From the NCBI RefSeq assembly GCF_043290135.1, contig NC_134702.1:195952491-196016490 (forward strand): a DNA stretch of 64,000 nucleotides, in the 5' to 3' direction. Positions 32,576 through 45,269 of the stretch are shown piece after piece. The DNA comes from Rhipicephalus microplus. Lineage: Eukaryota; Arthropoda; Arachnida; Ixodida; Ixodidae. A program made the position numbers and the translations under genes. Under the pieces are notes generated by a model. That model worked only from the letters and a program-made list of their open reading frames with translations. It had not been told where the DNA came from and searched no databases. Position 1 is the stretch's first letter. Each line of letters begins with the position of its first letter.

Positions 32576-34736
32576 ATGTTCGTGTTATTGTACACCTTCC
32601 TGTGACATACATAGGGCTCAGTTGCGAATGTCTTTCGTGTTAGACCAGCCTCATGCATAATGCACGAAGCACATGGTGCTTGATATTTTGCAAACAGGCA
32701 TGAGACAGTGCGGTGGTTTGCACCTAAACAGTGCACCCCCAAATGTTCTCACATGTCTATAATACTTGAGCGATCATACGTTTGCTGTTGCAGTTTGCAA
32801 CAATGTCTTTAATCGTGTAAGAATGTTTATATTTGCTCAAAAAGTTCACAATAAATGCGAGCGTACCTGATGATGCAAGTGGGCTGTGTTGAATGCAGCG
32901 CCCCCGGTAGCAAGGGGCACATCGCGCGCCAATAAAAGTGTCCGTTAATCACATCCTGGTGGTGAGGGGCCTCTGTACACGCCTTCTCCCACTGATTGTT
33001 GAAGCCGCGAAGGAATTGATAGAAGAAATAAAAATCCACTCCTTCGTACTTTCTCTCGTGCTCACCCTCCCCAACCAAGCGCGCTCGCACGCATTAAAAT
33101 TGCACAAGCTACGCACCCGTCGCTCTAGTCATTGGTTTCAACATTTTTATTTCATTTACTCCTAGTGAACGGCTGATTGTGGCATGGTGGTTCAAAGAAG
33201 CCGATCCCGGGATGCTTACAGAGCATCTTCAGCCATTTGCTTCTCTCAGCCTCCCGTTCTCTTTAGGGCATTAAGCCTTTTGTACCAAACACACCTCTGC
33301 CCGTCTTTGAACGTTGTTCCCTACGGTGTATACCGTGTCGAAGTTTGCACTTTTTCGTACGTGCGTAGGACACACTTTCTTTTTTTTTGTAAAAAGACGC
33401 TTTGTCACGAAGAAAGTTTAGAGTGAATCACTAGTGACAAAATTGCGTACGTGCAACATTATTGCGCTTCGTTTATGAAATTTATTCAGCCGCTTTGACG
33501 TCACCAAGCGAGAAATAACAAAAGTAAAAGCTTGGTTGACGTTGATTAGACAGGAGCCACCTATTTATTTGTCTCAAAAATTTAACTAATGAAGAAGAAA
33601 CAAAATTTCTATACTTGCATACGTTGCATAAGGCGGTGTTTTAATTCCAGCATTGCTGATTATGTGCGCAGCATTGCTAAAACGCCTAATTTTAATTAGT
33701 TACTAAGGTGGCTGGAGCTATGACAAACAACATATACAAACAACAATGGACAATTCCCTCGGTAGTCAGAGTTTCCTTAGTGGGACCATACTAGATTTCA
33801 AAGCACGCTTCTTAGTACTATAGAAATGAATTGTTACATCAGCCATCGATTAGGTTTTTCTTGTTTAAACGAGGTCTTCACTCCATACAACATGTACTCT
33901 TCAAGAACGTCAGAATGTTGCCCGTAACTTTATTCTTAAAGAGTTTCTGAACACATAAAGCTATGGCTTTATAAAGATGAAATTAACTGATGAAGTTGAA
34001 ACGTGCCGGGCAGAGTTGAAATAACGTGGGGAGAAAAATCTATTTATTAAAATTTGATGTGTGGTTCATTTCTTTATTACACAGCTCCAATTTAAAACCT
34101 TCACGTATCAATGTTAAGTCCCCTCATGCCAGCACCATGTACCATCAAGTGACAGCTCTACATCATTCATGCATAACGTGTAAAATGTTTCGGTAATCAT
34201 TTAGTTTTCACACACTTTTACAGTATTTCAACATTACACCATACACCGCCCCATCAGAAGTATCTAATCACACACGTAATCGTTAGCATATCGAAATGCG
34301 CACATAAAGGTTTTCGCCTTCTCTATTCTTCGTGTATCTGCAGGTTGTCAAGGGCTTCTAGAGCTAGCTCATCAACCTTAACGGAAGAAGCGTATGCTTT
34401 CCTTTCACTAAACATTGCTTTATTTTTTTAAACTGAACCCACGTTCATGTAATACATCTGTTTGCTTTCTTTCATGTAAGCAAAATGAAATTTATACAAG
34501 TGGCCTGAAGTTCAATTAAGAAACGGAAACATAAGTTCCGTCATAACTTTCGTCAGGTTAAGGTTACGGGTGTATTGCTTATCTTAAAAAGATATATTGA
34601 AATAATAAGTTAGGGGGTTGTACAATACGCCGTATTTGGACATATTCAAAAAAAACTTGGTTGTTCCCTTCGTCGCTGGAGTCTGTGTAACACGAAAGAA
34701 ATCATCTCACAGAAGCAGTTTACTGCGTGCTATACA
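32576..34736. other. no recognisable gene
   Basis: About 2.1 kb of AT-rich sequence. Frames up to 87 codons lack domains. No transposon end identified. Confidence 0.45.
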
Positions 34737-34975
34737 CCTCGCTGGAGCGGTCTAGTGGCTAAGGTACTCGGCTGTTAACCCTCAGGTCACGGGATTGAAT
34801 CCCGGCTGCGGCAGCTGGATTTTCGATGGTGGCTAAAATGCTATATAGGCCCGTGTGCTCAGATTTGGGTGCACGTTAGAGAACCCCAAGTGGTCAAAAT
34901 TTCAGCAGCCCTTCACTGCGGCGTCTCTCATAATTATAAGGTGGTTTCGGGAAGATGAGCCCCACATATCAATGA
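34737..34975 (+). mobile_element. Ruka-like SINE
   Basis: Head 'gcggtctagtggctaaggta' (A box) and 'gattgaatcccggctgcggc' (B box). Body 'ggcccgtgtgctcagatttg', 'ggtgcacgttagagaacccc' and 'ctgcggcgtctctcataatt', ending 'agccccacatatcaatgaat'. Full length with moderate substitution. No obvious TSD. Confidence 0.9.
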
Positions 34976-35424
34976 ATCATCTGCTTGCTATTCATTGATA
35001 AGAAAGAGCCTATACAATTCATGCTTGTGTTTGACAGCTAACGCACGTTTTCCACAATGCATCTACATTAACGCTTGGTGATGCGTCTACATCCCCATAG
35101 ACAACGTGTACGATGAATGATTGTTCAATGATAAAACATGCTCTTGTGGGCATGAGAGCATGTGATTGCTGTTGCAGTAGGCGGTGGAGACAGCCCAGAT
35201 AAGAGGGAAGGTAATGTTCGTTGTGTCTTTTGTTGGCTGAACAGAATTTTTTGCGTGAGGAGCGTAAGTGGTGAACGCGGAATTACATCCAGGCGAAACA
35301 GGTACATTGCTCTACGTGGTGCAGAACTATTTAAGTATGGATGATTGCTATGAGCCACGCTGACGCTTTGTGCAAGGTCACCACTTTGCATAGACAAGGC
35401 GTTCACATGACATTGACAAAACTA
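34976..35424. other. no recognisable gene
   Basis: No feature seen. Confidence 0.45.
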
Positions 35425-35869
35425 ATGAATGGATGAACTTTATTGGGCCTTTCAGAACGTGCTTTAGCATGGTGCGTGATGTTCACGCCTCGGAACAGAA
35501 AGATAAAACCTCTTATGCGTCGCGGGTTCTTTGTACTGCCCACAACTGTTGTTCAATTTCGGGGCTGGTATTAGCACCATCGCATTTAGAAGGCATTATG
35601 CCTTCACCACAGCGTAACGCGGGGCCCCAGCAGAGCATGTGTTGTAATTTAGCTATATCATTGCAGAAGGAACGAGTATAAATTGACAGTATTTTGAGAC
35701 AAATTTGTGCGAAAGCATGAGGTTAGAGTACTCCCCTCCTTGATGAAACCCCCCAAAAATAATTTGAGCGCAAACACACGACACATTCACTCACACAGCC
35801 CGAATGTCAGCGCTTGAGGTCTGGTTATTTTTCTGTGTGGTGTTTGTTGTTTACTGCGCGCCAAATAAA

Positions 35870-36350
35870 ATGTTTTGTCAAGACGTTGTAAGAGCTGGGA
35901 CGGTCCCGGGTTTCCTAAACATCAGCGCTGTGCCCTTCGATGGCTACACGGTTTACTGGTCCTCGCGCAGCTATGTGGGCTGAGTCGTAGAGACTGGACG
36001 GGGCTCCCCCAATCCATCTCATGTGCGCTGGGTTCCAAACGAGTGTGTGTGTGTGTGTGTGTTTGGCTCAATCTTCTTGTCCCAAAAGATCCGCAAAGGT
36101 GGTTGCGATATAATGCTCTTGGCAAATGCTGTGACCGCCGATTCCAAGTCGCTGTAAATTTTGAACCACTTGATGCCCTGCAACGCCCATGTGATCGCCA
36201 CTTGCTCTGCTGTTTCAGCCATTGTTGTTCGGACCATTGTCCGGAGTTTATGATACTGTCCTCGTGGAGAATGCTCACTGCGGCAAACGTCTTCCCCTCG
36301 GGATACTGGGCCAAATCGACAAAGCTACAGTCCCCGGTGTGTTGCTGAGC
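35870..36350 (-). pseudogene. LINE RNase H domain remnant
   Basis: FVDLAQYPEGKTFAAVSILH (first catalytic Asp) is in one frame. AETAEQVAITWAL (Glu) and IYSDLESAVTAFA (second Asp) are in the next. Then a (GT)n expansion at 36044-36062 encodes a spurious His-Thr run before the remains of the final His motif. A microsatellite has grown inside the coding sequence. RNase H identity is clear from the order of the three acidic motifs. Confidence 0.75.
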
Positions 36351-36539
36351 TTTTTGTAGTGAAGCCTTTGTCCTCGACTACCTTCTACTTTTGTTATGCT
36401 CGAGGCGGAAATTTTGTGGGTGGGGAACAACGATTAGTTCTCGCTCTTGACGAGAAACACTCTAGGAGCGAGACTTAATTGTTTTATATTGGTGGAATCT
36501 CCTGATCCCGCTGGATCTTTCTAGCTGAACTTCTGGTGG

Positions 36540-38225
36540 ACAGCCTGGCCGATTCCGCTCGCTCCTAGGCCTTCGCCCAATCTTCCAGCCTGTTATGCAT
36601 GCCAAGACAAAGCAGTTTGTTAGATATTGTGTACTTGGGGAGGCCAGGAGCCCTCTTGGTGTTCTTTCTGATTAACGTATTGAGCTTATCACGCTCCAAC
36701 CTCGGCCACTTGTGCATGACTGCCACTTTGGTGAAATCACACATCACAAAGACGTGTACCAGACTTACGAGGCTCTCTTCTTCGAGATCCTATTGTGTGC
36801 TTGCAACTCCTTTTATCAGTGTGATAGCATTGTTAGTTTTTCTGACAAGTGCCGTTACCTTCAGGTTCTTCGAGCCGTTCGATTGTATAGTCATACCCAT
36901 AATCTGGAAGAAGTCAACCACCCTGGGGATAGTTCTGCCTTCAGCAGTCCTAAAAGGAATGCCGACGTTTTATAATGGCTTCCACTTTCTCGGACCAGGG
37001 CCCCTGCGCTTGTGCCTGACCATAAGCAGTTCAGATTTCTGTGACGAGCAGGTAGGTAAGTAGTAGGTAGTAGCTATTAGGTAGTTCAACGTGACCTCAA
37101 ACGCTTTCTGAAGCACATCCCTAATTTGTCTTTCGCTGCCTTCAGTACACCATGTTGGTGTTGTCGTCTGCATAGATCCTATGGTTAATGCCATCTACTT
37201 CGGACAGTTACTGAAGCAAACCAATCCTGGCGATGTTAAAGAGAGTTAGGGCTAGGACTGAACCTTGTGGCGTTCCTCTGAAGCTAAGCTTTACTCAACC
37301 CCTAGCAAGATCGCCTATTTTGAGAATAACCTCTCCGTCAGTCAGGAATGATTTGGTGTTGTCCTGGAAATGCTTGCCAAGTTCAAGGCTCGAAATCTGA
37401 TCCTGCAAGTAGTGATGGAGAACGTCATCAAATGCACTCTCCAAGCCTAGTACTAGTATGACTCTCATGTTCCTTTTGTTGGTATCGATAACTTGATCTT
37501 TGATGAGCTTCACAGCATCTTGGGACGAGAGGCCTGCCTTGAAGCCTATCAGGTTCTGCGGTAAATTTCGCGTTCCTCCAGATATTGCGCAACTCTGTTT
37601 AAGATGGCGTGTTTGGCCAACGTACCCCTTCATGAGGTCAGAGACATGGGCCGGTGGTTGTCGAGGCTAGGAGGTGGGCTCGGTTTGGGGGTGAGGTTGG
37701 TGGTGGATGTCTCTGGAATTTGTGGGACACTGCCACTGTTCCATGCCTCGTTGATGACATCCGTTAGATCCAATAGCGACTTGTAATCCAAATTTCTCAA
37801 AGCCTTATTCATGATGCAATTTAGATCCGGAAACGACCCGCCATTTAGGTCATGCATTGTCTGCTTAATCTTCTCGCTTCCTAATTCCGCGTCCAGTTCT
37901 AGGTTAGTGCCCCTTCTGTAGATGGGATCTGGAGGTGAAGGGCCGGAGGCAATCGGCAGGTACTTCCCAGCCAGTTCAGTCTGTACCTGATTGTCTGACG
38001 ATTCTTGCCTATCTGCATAAAGCATGCGAGTAAGCATACACCTCTGGTTTGATATGGTGTTGGTGTCATCCATTAGGTGCTTTAGGAGGTTTCAAGGGCC
38101 TGTCATCCGCATCTCTTTGTCTATTGACTTGCAAATACCAAACCAGTGCTGTTTATAGGGAATGTTACAGTGTTTCTCAATGCATTTCTTGACCTCGGCG
38201 ATCTTCTTGCGAAGACTGCGATGAA
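36540..38225 (-). pseudogene. LINE reverse transcriptase and pre-RT linker remnant
   Basis: Several short frames give RT pieces in order. 37630-38073: linker and pre-RT (KIKQTMHDLNGGSFPDLNCI, NKALRNLDYKSLLDLTDVIN, NHRPMSLTS). 37295-37633: QNLIGFKAGLSSQDAVKLIK and the motif A region MRVILVLGLESAFDDVLHHY, in which the expected catalytic 'LDL' is LGL. 36970-37194: the region around motif C and the primer grip (KSELLMVRHKRRGPGP). 36565-36747: thumb (HKWPRLERDKLNTLIRKNTK, LGMHNRLEDWAKA). The YADD motif is not readable, and the domain is non-functional. Confidence 0.78.
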
Positions 38226-39212
38226 ATTAAGGCGGTGAAAAAATTTACTTCTTCTATCAGAAACGCATCGAACAGAATGAAAGCATAGAAAAGATGTGCT
38301 GAAAAAACTAATCACGGATTTCATGATTACGGTGTTATAATACACTTTACCAAGAGTACAGTGAGGCGTTAGTAACAGATGTGAAAAGAATGCTTTGAAA
38401 GCCTGCAGAATATATGACCGCAGCGCAGAGAGGCAATAAAGAGAAGAGAATGTGACCGTTGCGCAGTGAATAGCGTGTCCAGCAGCTGTTGTCGTCGCCA
38501 GATAGTTCGTGGGTTCGGCTCTTGTTGACGCAACGTTTCTTCTCTGCTTTTTATAGTGTTATTTCTAGACGTCATGTATTTCACGTGAGTATGTCACTGA
38601 AGTCTTGGTGGACCCTTTCATGGTAAAAAAGTCATTAGAGAACAACATGGCAGCCGATGACATTTCCTATGTACTCTCGACTTAACTTCAGTGCCATAAA
38701 AACTACAAATCCGTACATTGCTTCGCTTATTCGGGCCTCCATTTTCTAAAATCTCATAACGAGCGATAACAGGAATCTCCTGAAAATGAAGTAATTTGTT
38801 ATTAGCCAAAAAGAACAGAAGGTACAATGAAGAGCACTGGCGCAACCAGGCGGGTGTTATGGAGGTTAAACCTGGAGCCTTTTCAATTTAACCTGTGTAT
38901 ATCTAGAACCACAGAAAGAAAAAGAGACTGTTTATTAAAAAAAGGAGATTTTCGCCGGCGTCTGTATATCGCTGGCATGCTACTTTTATAAGCATGGGAA
39001 AAAGTTCTGAAGGATTTTAGTAGACATAAATATTATAAAAAATTGTTGTGACCAAGTGAACCTGATGAGACTAGTTACAAATAAGTTATCAAGTAAAGCA
39101 AAGCTTCTGACAAGACCAGTGTTGGAAACGTAATTGTTTGATGGCAGTACGACTAGACGTTGTTTTGGAGGTCCATGCACAGGGCCTAATATATTGAGCA
39201 ACGTTAATTGGT
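38226..39212. other. no recognisable gene
   Basis: No feature seen on either strand. Confidence 0.4.
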
Positions 39213-39362
39213 CGTAGTGAGATATCCAGGGTGAACAGTGGAAGAGTCTCAGATTGGCTGGCCGACGTTGGGATAAGAAGATCTATATTTTTGAAAGGCT
39301 TGAAAATTATCGGCCAGCGAGTCTGAGGCACTTTCACTGTTCACCCTGAATATCCCACTACG
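39213..39362. repeat. long inverted repeat, 53-bp arms
   Basis: The left arm 39213-39265 (starting cgtagtgagatatccagggt) and right arm 39310-39362 (ending ggtgtgaat-like: caccctgaatatcccactacg region) are inverted copies with only a few mismatches around a 44-base loop. The RNA would fold into a stable hairpin. It overlaps the 3' end of the LINE C-terminal frame at 39341. Confidence 0.9.
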
Positions 39363-39718
39363 TTGTTTCCAACTGTCGGCTCCAATAAAGATTTCGGTAA
39401 TTGTTCGTGGTAGATCATGTTCATTTCTCGTTCAGACAATTGTCTCTCGTTGCGGTACATGGGGCATTTGAGTATTATGTGATCCACTGTCTCTATGATG
39501 CCAGAGTTACGACAGCACGCATTTGTGGTACGCCCTATTCGATACATATAAATTTTGGTGAATGGCATGTTCAGTCGAAGACGATGAAATAACGTCTCTA
39601 GATGGTGAGGGAATGAATGAGAAAATCGACGGTCACTTTTTGGTCCACACAATAAAGCTATCTTTGTGTAGCGGCGAATTCTGATGGTGGTCTTTTTTCT
39701 TTGTTGGCGATGTTTCAA
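39341..39718 (-). pseudogene. C-terminal fragment of an RNase H-type LINE ORF2
   Basis: The frame contains RRFSHSFPHHLETLFHRLRL, NMPFTKIYMYRIG, CCRNSGIIETVDHIILKCP and MYRNERQLSERE. The 'LHRLRLNxPFTKxYxYRIG...C..C...ETVxHIxxxCPxYxxER' pattern is the conserved zinc-binding tail seen in R1/I-group and related arthropod LINEs. The first Cys pair is degraded. No RT or RNase H lies adjacent on the 5' side, so this is an isolated scrap. It is a different lineage from the I-type copies above. Confidence 0.75.
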
Positions 39719-42655
39719 GCATCCGCTCTAGAGGCATACATACAAACTGACGCGTGAAAATACATCAGAAATGGTTCAACACCATGATACCCTCCACAAA
39801 AAGTTCTGACTAGTGACCAAGTGAAGAAACTATGAAAAACAGCTCGAGTGGCAAAAACTATCTTTCTAGTTGCTAGGTACCCTCTCAGGCGTGTGGGTTT
39901 CACAAATTATGGAGCTACCTGCCTACACATGAACCTTATATGAAAACTGCCATAGGTACAAAAACATGGACACTACTGATCCGAAGTTACATTCTCCAAT
40001 AATTATGCGCTTAAACACCACTTCACAGCCATCCTATGCACTGCCCGCATGAAGAAGAAAAAATATCAAAGCCAAGAAATCAACACAGTCAATCTCGAAC
40101 AGTCGGTTGGTCTGCTCCATGCCTGGCAGGCAATCTGCCAAAAAAAGAAAACTTAGATGAAGGTGATTTTGCGAAACTGAGAAATAAAGCGAAATGGCTG
40201 AACGAGGACATGTACACCAGTGGGATACCCGTGTAAAAAACAAGAGGAAAGCTAATATGAATGCAGAAAAAAAGAAAGAAGGCCTGAACGCTTACATCGG
40301 CTGCAGAGGTTCAAAGAGGTAGAATGTTCTTTTACTGAGAGGAGAAGCTATGGTGTATGCACTTTTTCTTCGAGCAAAGGTCGCTTCGGTGGCAGTGCGT
40401 TTTTTTGCGTGGCAAACATAGCCATTTGTTGGCCTGGTAACGGTGACTTTTAAGATGTACTAAGGAAAGTAGGGATATGCCGAGAAAGAGGGATGGTCCC
40501 CTTTTAAATGGAAGGATCCGCGCAGTCTCAGAGGACGGTCTTTTATTGAGATGCTGTCGCTTGGTCAACCTGCCAGCTCACTGAAAGTTGAAGAAGCTGC
40601 GACGTACCGGTGTAAATTTGATCTCGTCGCAACTTTCAGGGAAGGGCAGTCCGCAGTGCTGAAAGGCTCGACAACCACTTCCAGCGCGATGTCAAGATCA
40701 CTCCGGTTGAGTTCTGAGAGCAATGCGTAATGGAGGAGAGATCATTTACCTTCACGATTGCAACAAATCCTAAGTCTTTCGACTGTGTGACTCTAAATAC
40801 CTGTGTACTGCCCAGTGGCACCGGTGTTGTGTTTTGGGTTGAATATCGTTGCTGATTTGCATGGTCATCTGTACTGTAGAGAAAATAGGCCAAATTATTG
40901 CGTTAGAATTGTCTGTAGAGATGCCCCTTGCACCTATATTGGAGTTTTGTTCCATTCCACATTCTCTTTTTATTCAGTGCTTTCTTTTTTTCATTGATGA
41001 GATATAGCTATAGTAAATCATCCGGTCAAATAGAATATCCTTTTTATTACGCAGGTTTAGTACTTTTTAATGCAATTTTAAATCAAGCTTTATAAAATCA
41101 ACGTACCTAAAGAAGCACGGCCACCGAGAGGGCTCAGATGCTTCAAGTCATATATTATTTACTCATACTGTTGGCATATCTGCCGTTACAGGGCGGGTCA
41201 AAAGTAATACTTTGCAAGACATACATCACATGATAAAAAAAGCAAAGGTCATTTCAAGAAATTGGCAAAAAATGCATCGGTAAACGATAAAACACGAACA
41301 CAAAAACAAAATAAAACCAACGTAGTCATACACAAGAAAACATTTTGTTTACAGGTTGGTAAAAGGTTTAACACAGCATACATGCGAAGTGCGCCAGCAG
41401 TGGCACAATTGATAACCGAGCACTACGTACGAAAATAAACAGCCGGACATAAGGAGAATATTCCGTACATACATGAATAAAACGATACGAAAACAGCCAA
41501 ACAATAGTGTCGCAACTGGCAATGCCATCAATGCCTCTTTCGTATTGTTAAAGATTATATACTACGTGGCGAACTTAGGGCACACCACAAATTCGTACGT
41601 ATGCACTACATAGGGTATGTATAGAGGGACAATTGGACAAAGAACTCAATTCTTCATTTTTTTGTCTCGATGTTGCGTAGAAGTAAAGCTTCTAGATGTA
41701 ACCAGCTCAGAGCACTCGCACGTATAAAAAGGGCGCGAAGCTCTTGTGTGGAAAAAGTATGCAGTGCCGTCTCTAAGCCTCGTTTGCTTGAAACACAGAT
41801 GGTGAGGGCCGGGGTGACTCAACTGCTGCAATGACTGTCGTCCAGTGGTGGGTGAAAGTACTGATGCCTTCTCCATTGAAGAAGACATATCGGAGACAGT
41901 GACAAATGAGGAAACCACGAGTAGCTTCTTTTTTTTTCTTCCCAATGTGGCTTGCCTGGACACACAAAGAACTGGTTGAATAATCGAGAGGCCCAAAAGT
42001 CGGTGACGTTTAAGTGATACTGAATATGAAGCCATTCCAATACCTAGTGGTAGTCAATGCGTAAATTTACCACCTGATGGATGAGGCTGTTGCAGCGTAA
42101 ACTGCCCTGAAAAGAATTGATGACTACTGTACTACCGCACAAAAATGTGCCTAGCACTAGGCACGCTGTAATTCGATAATTTTAAAACACTCATGAAGCT
42201 GCCAAATTGACCGGCGGTGGCGCTAAAACAAATAGTTTGAAATTGACTTCATCACAGATGACACCCTAATGACATCATCTCTCATCGTGTTACTATAACG
42301 TGCGGACAGAAGAAGAAGGTAGCTTTCGCATTAGTGTTATCAGAATGCCAGACGACAGCGTGAATTTATTCGGTGATGTATTTAGGCATTTAGATGAACA
42401 GACATTTGTTTATGCGTAACGTTTCAGACTACACATTACTGTTAGTTCTCACAATTTTTTGAAAATATTTCTTGATATTTTTGTTCTGTTTTATTCTTTG
42501 CTTTTTGTAGTCGTTAGTACTTCTTCATTTCCTTTTATTATACACAACTTTGATGCTGCGAAATGCATTGATATGCAGCGCTTTACATTTATGTATTGTA
42601 TTTATCTTCGTGTTTTTTTCATCATTTCTCAATACTTATATTCTTTCATATTTCC
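39719..42655. other. no recognisable gene
   Basis: About 2.9 kb. Minus-strand frames at 40332-40568 and 40636-40893 are ordinary in composition but match no family I know. I could not support exons or splice sites. Nothing else seen. Confidence 0.4.
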
Positions 42656-42669
42656 TGTTTTTACGATGA

Positions 42670-42911
42670 GCCCCGCCGCGGTGGTCTAGTGGCTAAGGTA
42701 CTCGGCTGCTGACCCGCAGGTCGCGGGTTCAAATCCCGGCTTCGGCGGCTGCATTTCCGATCGAGGCGGAAATGTCGTAGGCCCGTGTGCTCAGATTTGG
42801 GTGCACGTTAAAGAACCTCAGGCGGTCAAAATTTCCGGAGTCCTCCACTACGGCGTCTCTCATAATCATATGGTGGCTTTGGGACGTTAAACCCCACAAA
42901 TCAATCAATGA
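42670..42911 (+). mobile_element. Ruka-like SINE, intact, with 14-bp TSD
   Basis: The head 'ccccgccgcggtggtctagt' and B box 'cgggttcaaatcccgg' are well kept. The body is almost identical to the copy at 14454 ('gcatttccgatcgaggcgga', 'ggtgcacgttaaagaacctc', 'ctacggcgtctctcataatc', 'gggacgttaaaccccacaaa'), ending TCAATCAATGA. A perfect 14-bp duplication, tgtttttacgatga, lies at 42656-42669 and 42912-42925. This is a recent insertion. Confidence 0.94.
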
Positions 42912-42925
42912 TGTTTTTACGATGA

Positions 42926-44244
42926 AGACTACAAAGCCGCTAGTGTTGGCTCAAAAAAGCTCGTCAAGTGGCTCGGGGCACGTGATGAAAGAGAATGGCA
43001 AAGATCTGGAAGCGTAGGCGCCCAAGGTAGGAATCGCCGCTTGAGTAGAAGGCTCTGAAAGACCTGAACGATGGGCGCACTTTCTATGTAGGGAGCATTG
43101 CCAGTATTTCTCTGTAGTTTGTGTCACACGTCATTCACCTCATCGTAAGCATCTGCTTCAACATGCGACCGAAAGACAGCCACTCAAGTGCATCAAAGAT
43201 CGTCCGGAAACCCATTCCTTTTTGGAGGAGAGGCTCTTTGGTACTTGGCAATATATAGACCACGCCCAACCAAGTTTAAAGGACCTATTAAGATTTCTAA
43301 GCAGGATTGGTTAATTTACTCATTTATAGAGCATGTGCTATGGTATAGAGACTGTTGAGCGTGTCCTGCCCTAGGCAAAATAGTGTCTACAATAACTCAT
43401 CGGGTCATAAAAAAGCCCTCCATTCTTACATCTCCCTGATTTCCTTTCTCTTTCTTTTTTTTCTAGTTTGTAGGTCCCATGCGGAGTGATCTTCTCCCTT
43501 TTTTCCTAGGTTCCTTGCTAGTGACCTGGTCTTCAGATCAACCTCTCATCTTTCGTGGCATTAAGCATGCTTTTTTGTAAATATGTTGAAACTGAATGCC
43601 CCAAGAGCGGAAGGCGCATACCATACTATCTATGCTAGTAAGTTCCCTAACATTGAATTGTATTAAAAACAAATAGGAATGTGGCATCCCTCACTCGGCT
43701 GCATGAATGGCATCCTGCCGTAACTGAATGAGAAATAGAGGAGAAAAATAACATCTCTTTGAAAAATCTACTTACACAAAACAATGCCGGTTTTGTCGAA
43801 GCCGACACCCTCTGGTACATTTTGGTAAAATTGCAGTACCACACTAAAAAGCGTGTGCCTTCCCGAAACAATTGAACACCAGCCGTAGAAACGCATGTTA
43901 TCTAATTCTGCAATAGTAATCACTCTGGGAAGCCACACACTTTATAGTATAACACTGTAACTTCCCTAGACTGTTCAGATAGGCCTCTGCTGTATAGAAC
44001 CGGTAACCGGTAGTGGTTTGTGAAAACTAACGTATTTCGTCAGATATGATTTTTTTTCGTTTATTCACCATTCATTTACGACAGGCTACCACTTTGGCCG
44101 ATGACAAACAACGCTACGTGTACATGTCCTCGGTCAGAGTTGCGCATAGCGAGATGGCCTTTATTTAATTAAACTTTTATAATTTAGTGATACGTACCTC
44201 ACAATAGGTATGTGGACTTTTTTTATAGATAAGGTGTTTCTTCA
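42926..44244. other. no recognisable gene
   Basis: No coding or repeat signal supported. Confidence 0.45.
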
Positions 44245-44789
44245 TGCAAACCTTATCATTATCATCGTCAGCCTGACTACGCCCACTGCAAGGCAAATGC
44301 CTCTCGCATGATCCGCCAATCGAACCGGTTTTGTGCTTTGTGCTGCCACGTTATACCTGCTAACTAATTATTTTCATCGGCCCACCTAACTTTCTGTCTT
44401 CCCGTCATGCATTCACAATCTTTGGAAATCCAGTCTGTTAGGCTTATTGACCAGTAGATATCCTGCCTACATGCGACGTATCTGGCCCATCTTCATTTAT
44501 TCTTCTTAATTTCAACTATGATATCCGTAACCCAGATTTGTTCGCTGACCGACTCTGCTCTGTTCTTGTCTCTTAAGGTTACACCTATCATTATCATTAC
44601 CATCGTTCGCTGCGTCGTCCTCCATTTATAGGCTGAAGCCTCTTTGTAAGACTCGAGGTTTCTGCTCCGCAGGTAAGTACTGGCAAGATGCAGCTTTTAT
44701 ACATTTACCTCGTGAGAGTTAGTGACAGATTACCATTCATGATTTGAGAATACTTGCAGAATGCGATCCACCCTATTGTTTTTACTGTG

Positions 44790-45035
44790 ATAGCGTTAGA
44801 ATTCTGGTGCCGGCATTGGTGCCGGCGGTTGCGGCATTGGTGCGGAGCGAAAAATAATATTTCTATGTATGACCACAAAATTGATAACAATGTAGAAAAA
44901 TAAATAATCAAAAGCCCTGCAGAAAAGGGGGGAATGAATAGGGGTTGTTGGGGCAAGTGGGGATTGAACGTGGGTCATTTGGCCAGGTGGCCAGTTTTTG
45001 TAACACAATTTCTCCGCCATCTTTCAGGAGGTTCA
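44790..45035 (-). repeat. tRNA-like SINE inside the RTE deletion
   Basis: On the minus strand 'ggcggagaaattgtgttaca' leads through 'ggccacctggccaaatgacc' to 'cacgttcaatccccac', a degenerate tRNA-like head with a B-box-like GTTCAATCC. The rest is AT-rich, with 'gccggcattggtgccggcgg' near its 3' end. It fills the gap where the RTE RT core should be. The family is unknown. Confidence 0.5.
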
Positions 45036-45269
45036 TTGTTTCCTGACGCTCACCAGTGAATTTGCCCCTCTACATTCCTTCTAGCGCTTTTCTTCTTTCT
45101 TTTGTTGTTACTAGGGATGTCCAATTCCTAAGAACTATTATTGTTACTCACGACATCATCCTGGTTGTTTTGGCTTCTGTACAACTCTCAGTGTCAACCT
45201 TCTCCGTCACCTCGACTACCCTATTCATATTGGTTATGGCGTCGCCTTCCTTGTTCCTTAATTCATACA

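Larger units (their letters stand above)
35425..38225 (-). mobile_element. I-clade LINE, 5'-truncated and heavily decayed
   Basis: The minus-strand 3' end has AATAAA (cccaataaagttcatccatt). Going 5', RNase H, RT thumb, RT palm and pre-RT linker follow, and similarity fades at ~38225 inside the linker (RSLRKKIAEVKKCIEKHC). Gene order matches the element at 24985-30860, but divergence and the different 3' end make it a separate, older family member. The C-terminal region holds only scraps (EIEQQLW-like residues near 35560). Confidence 0.8.
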
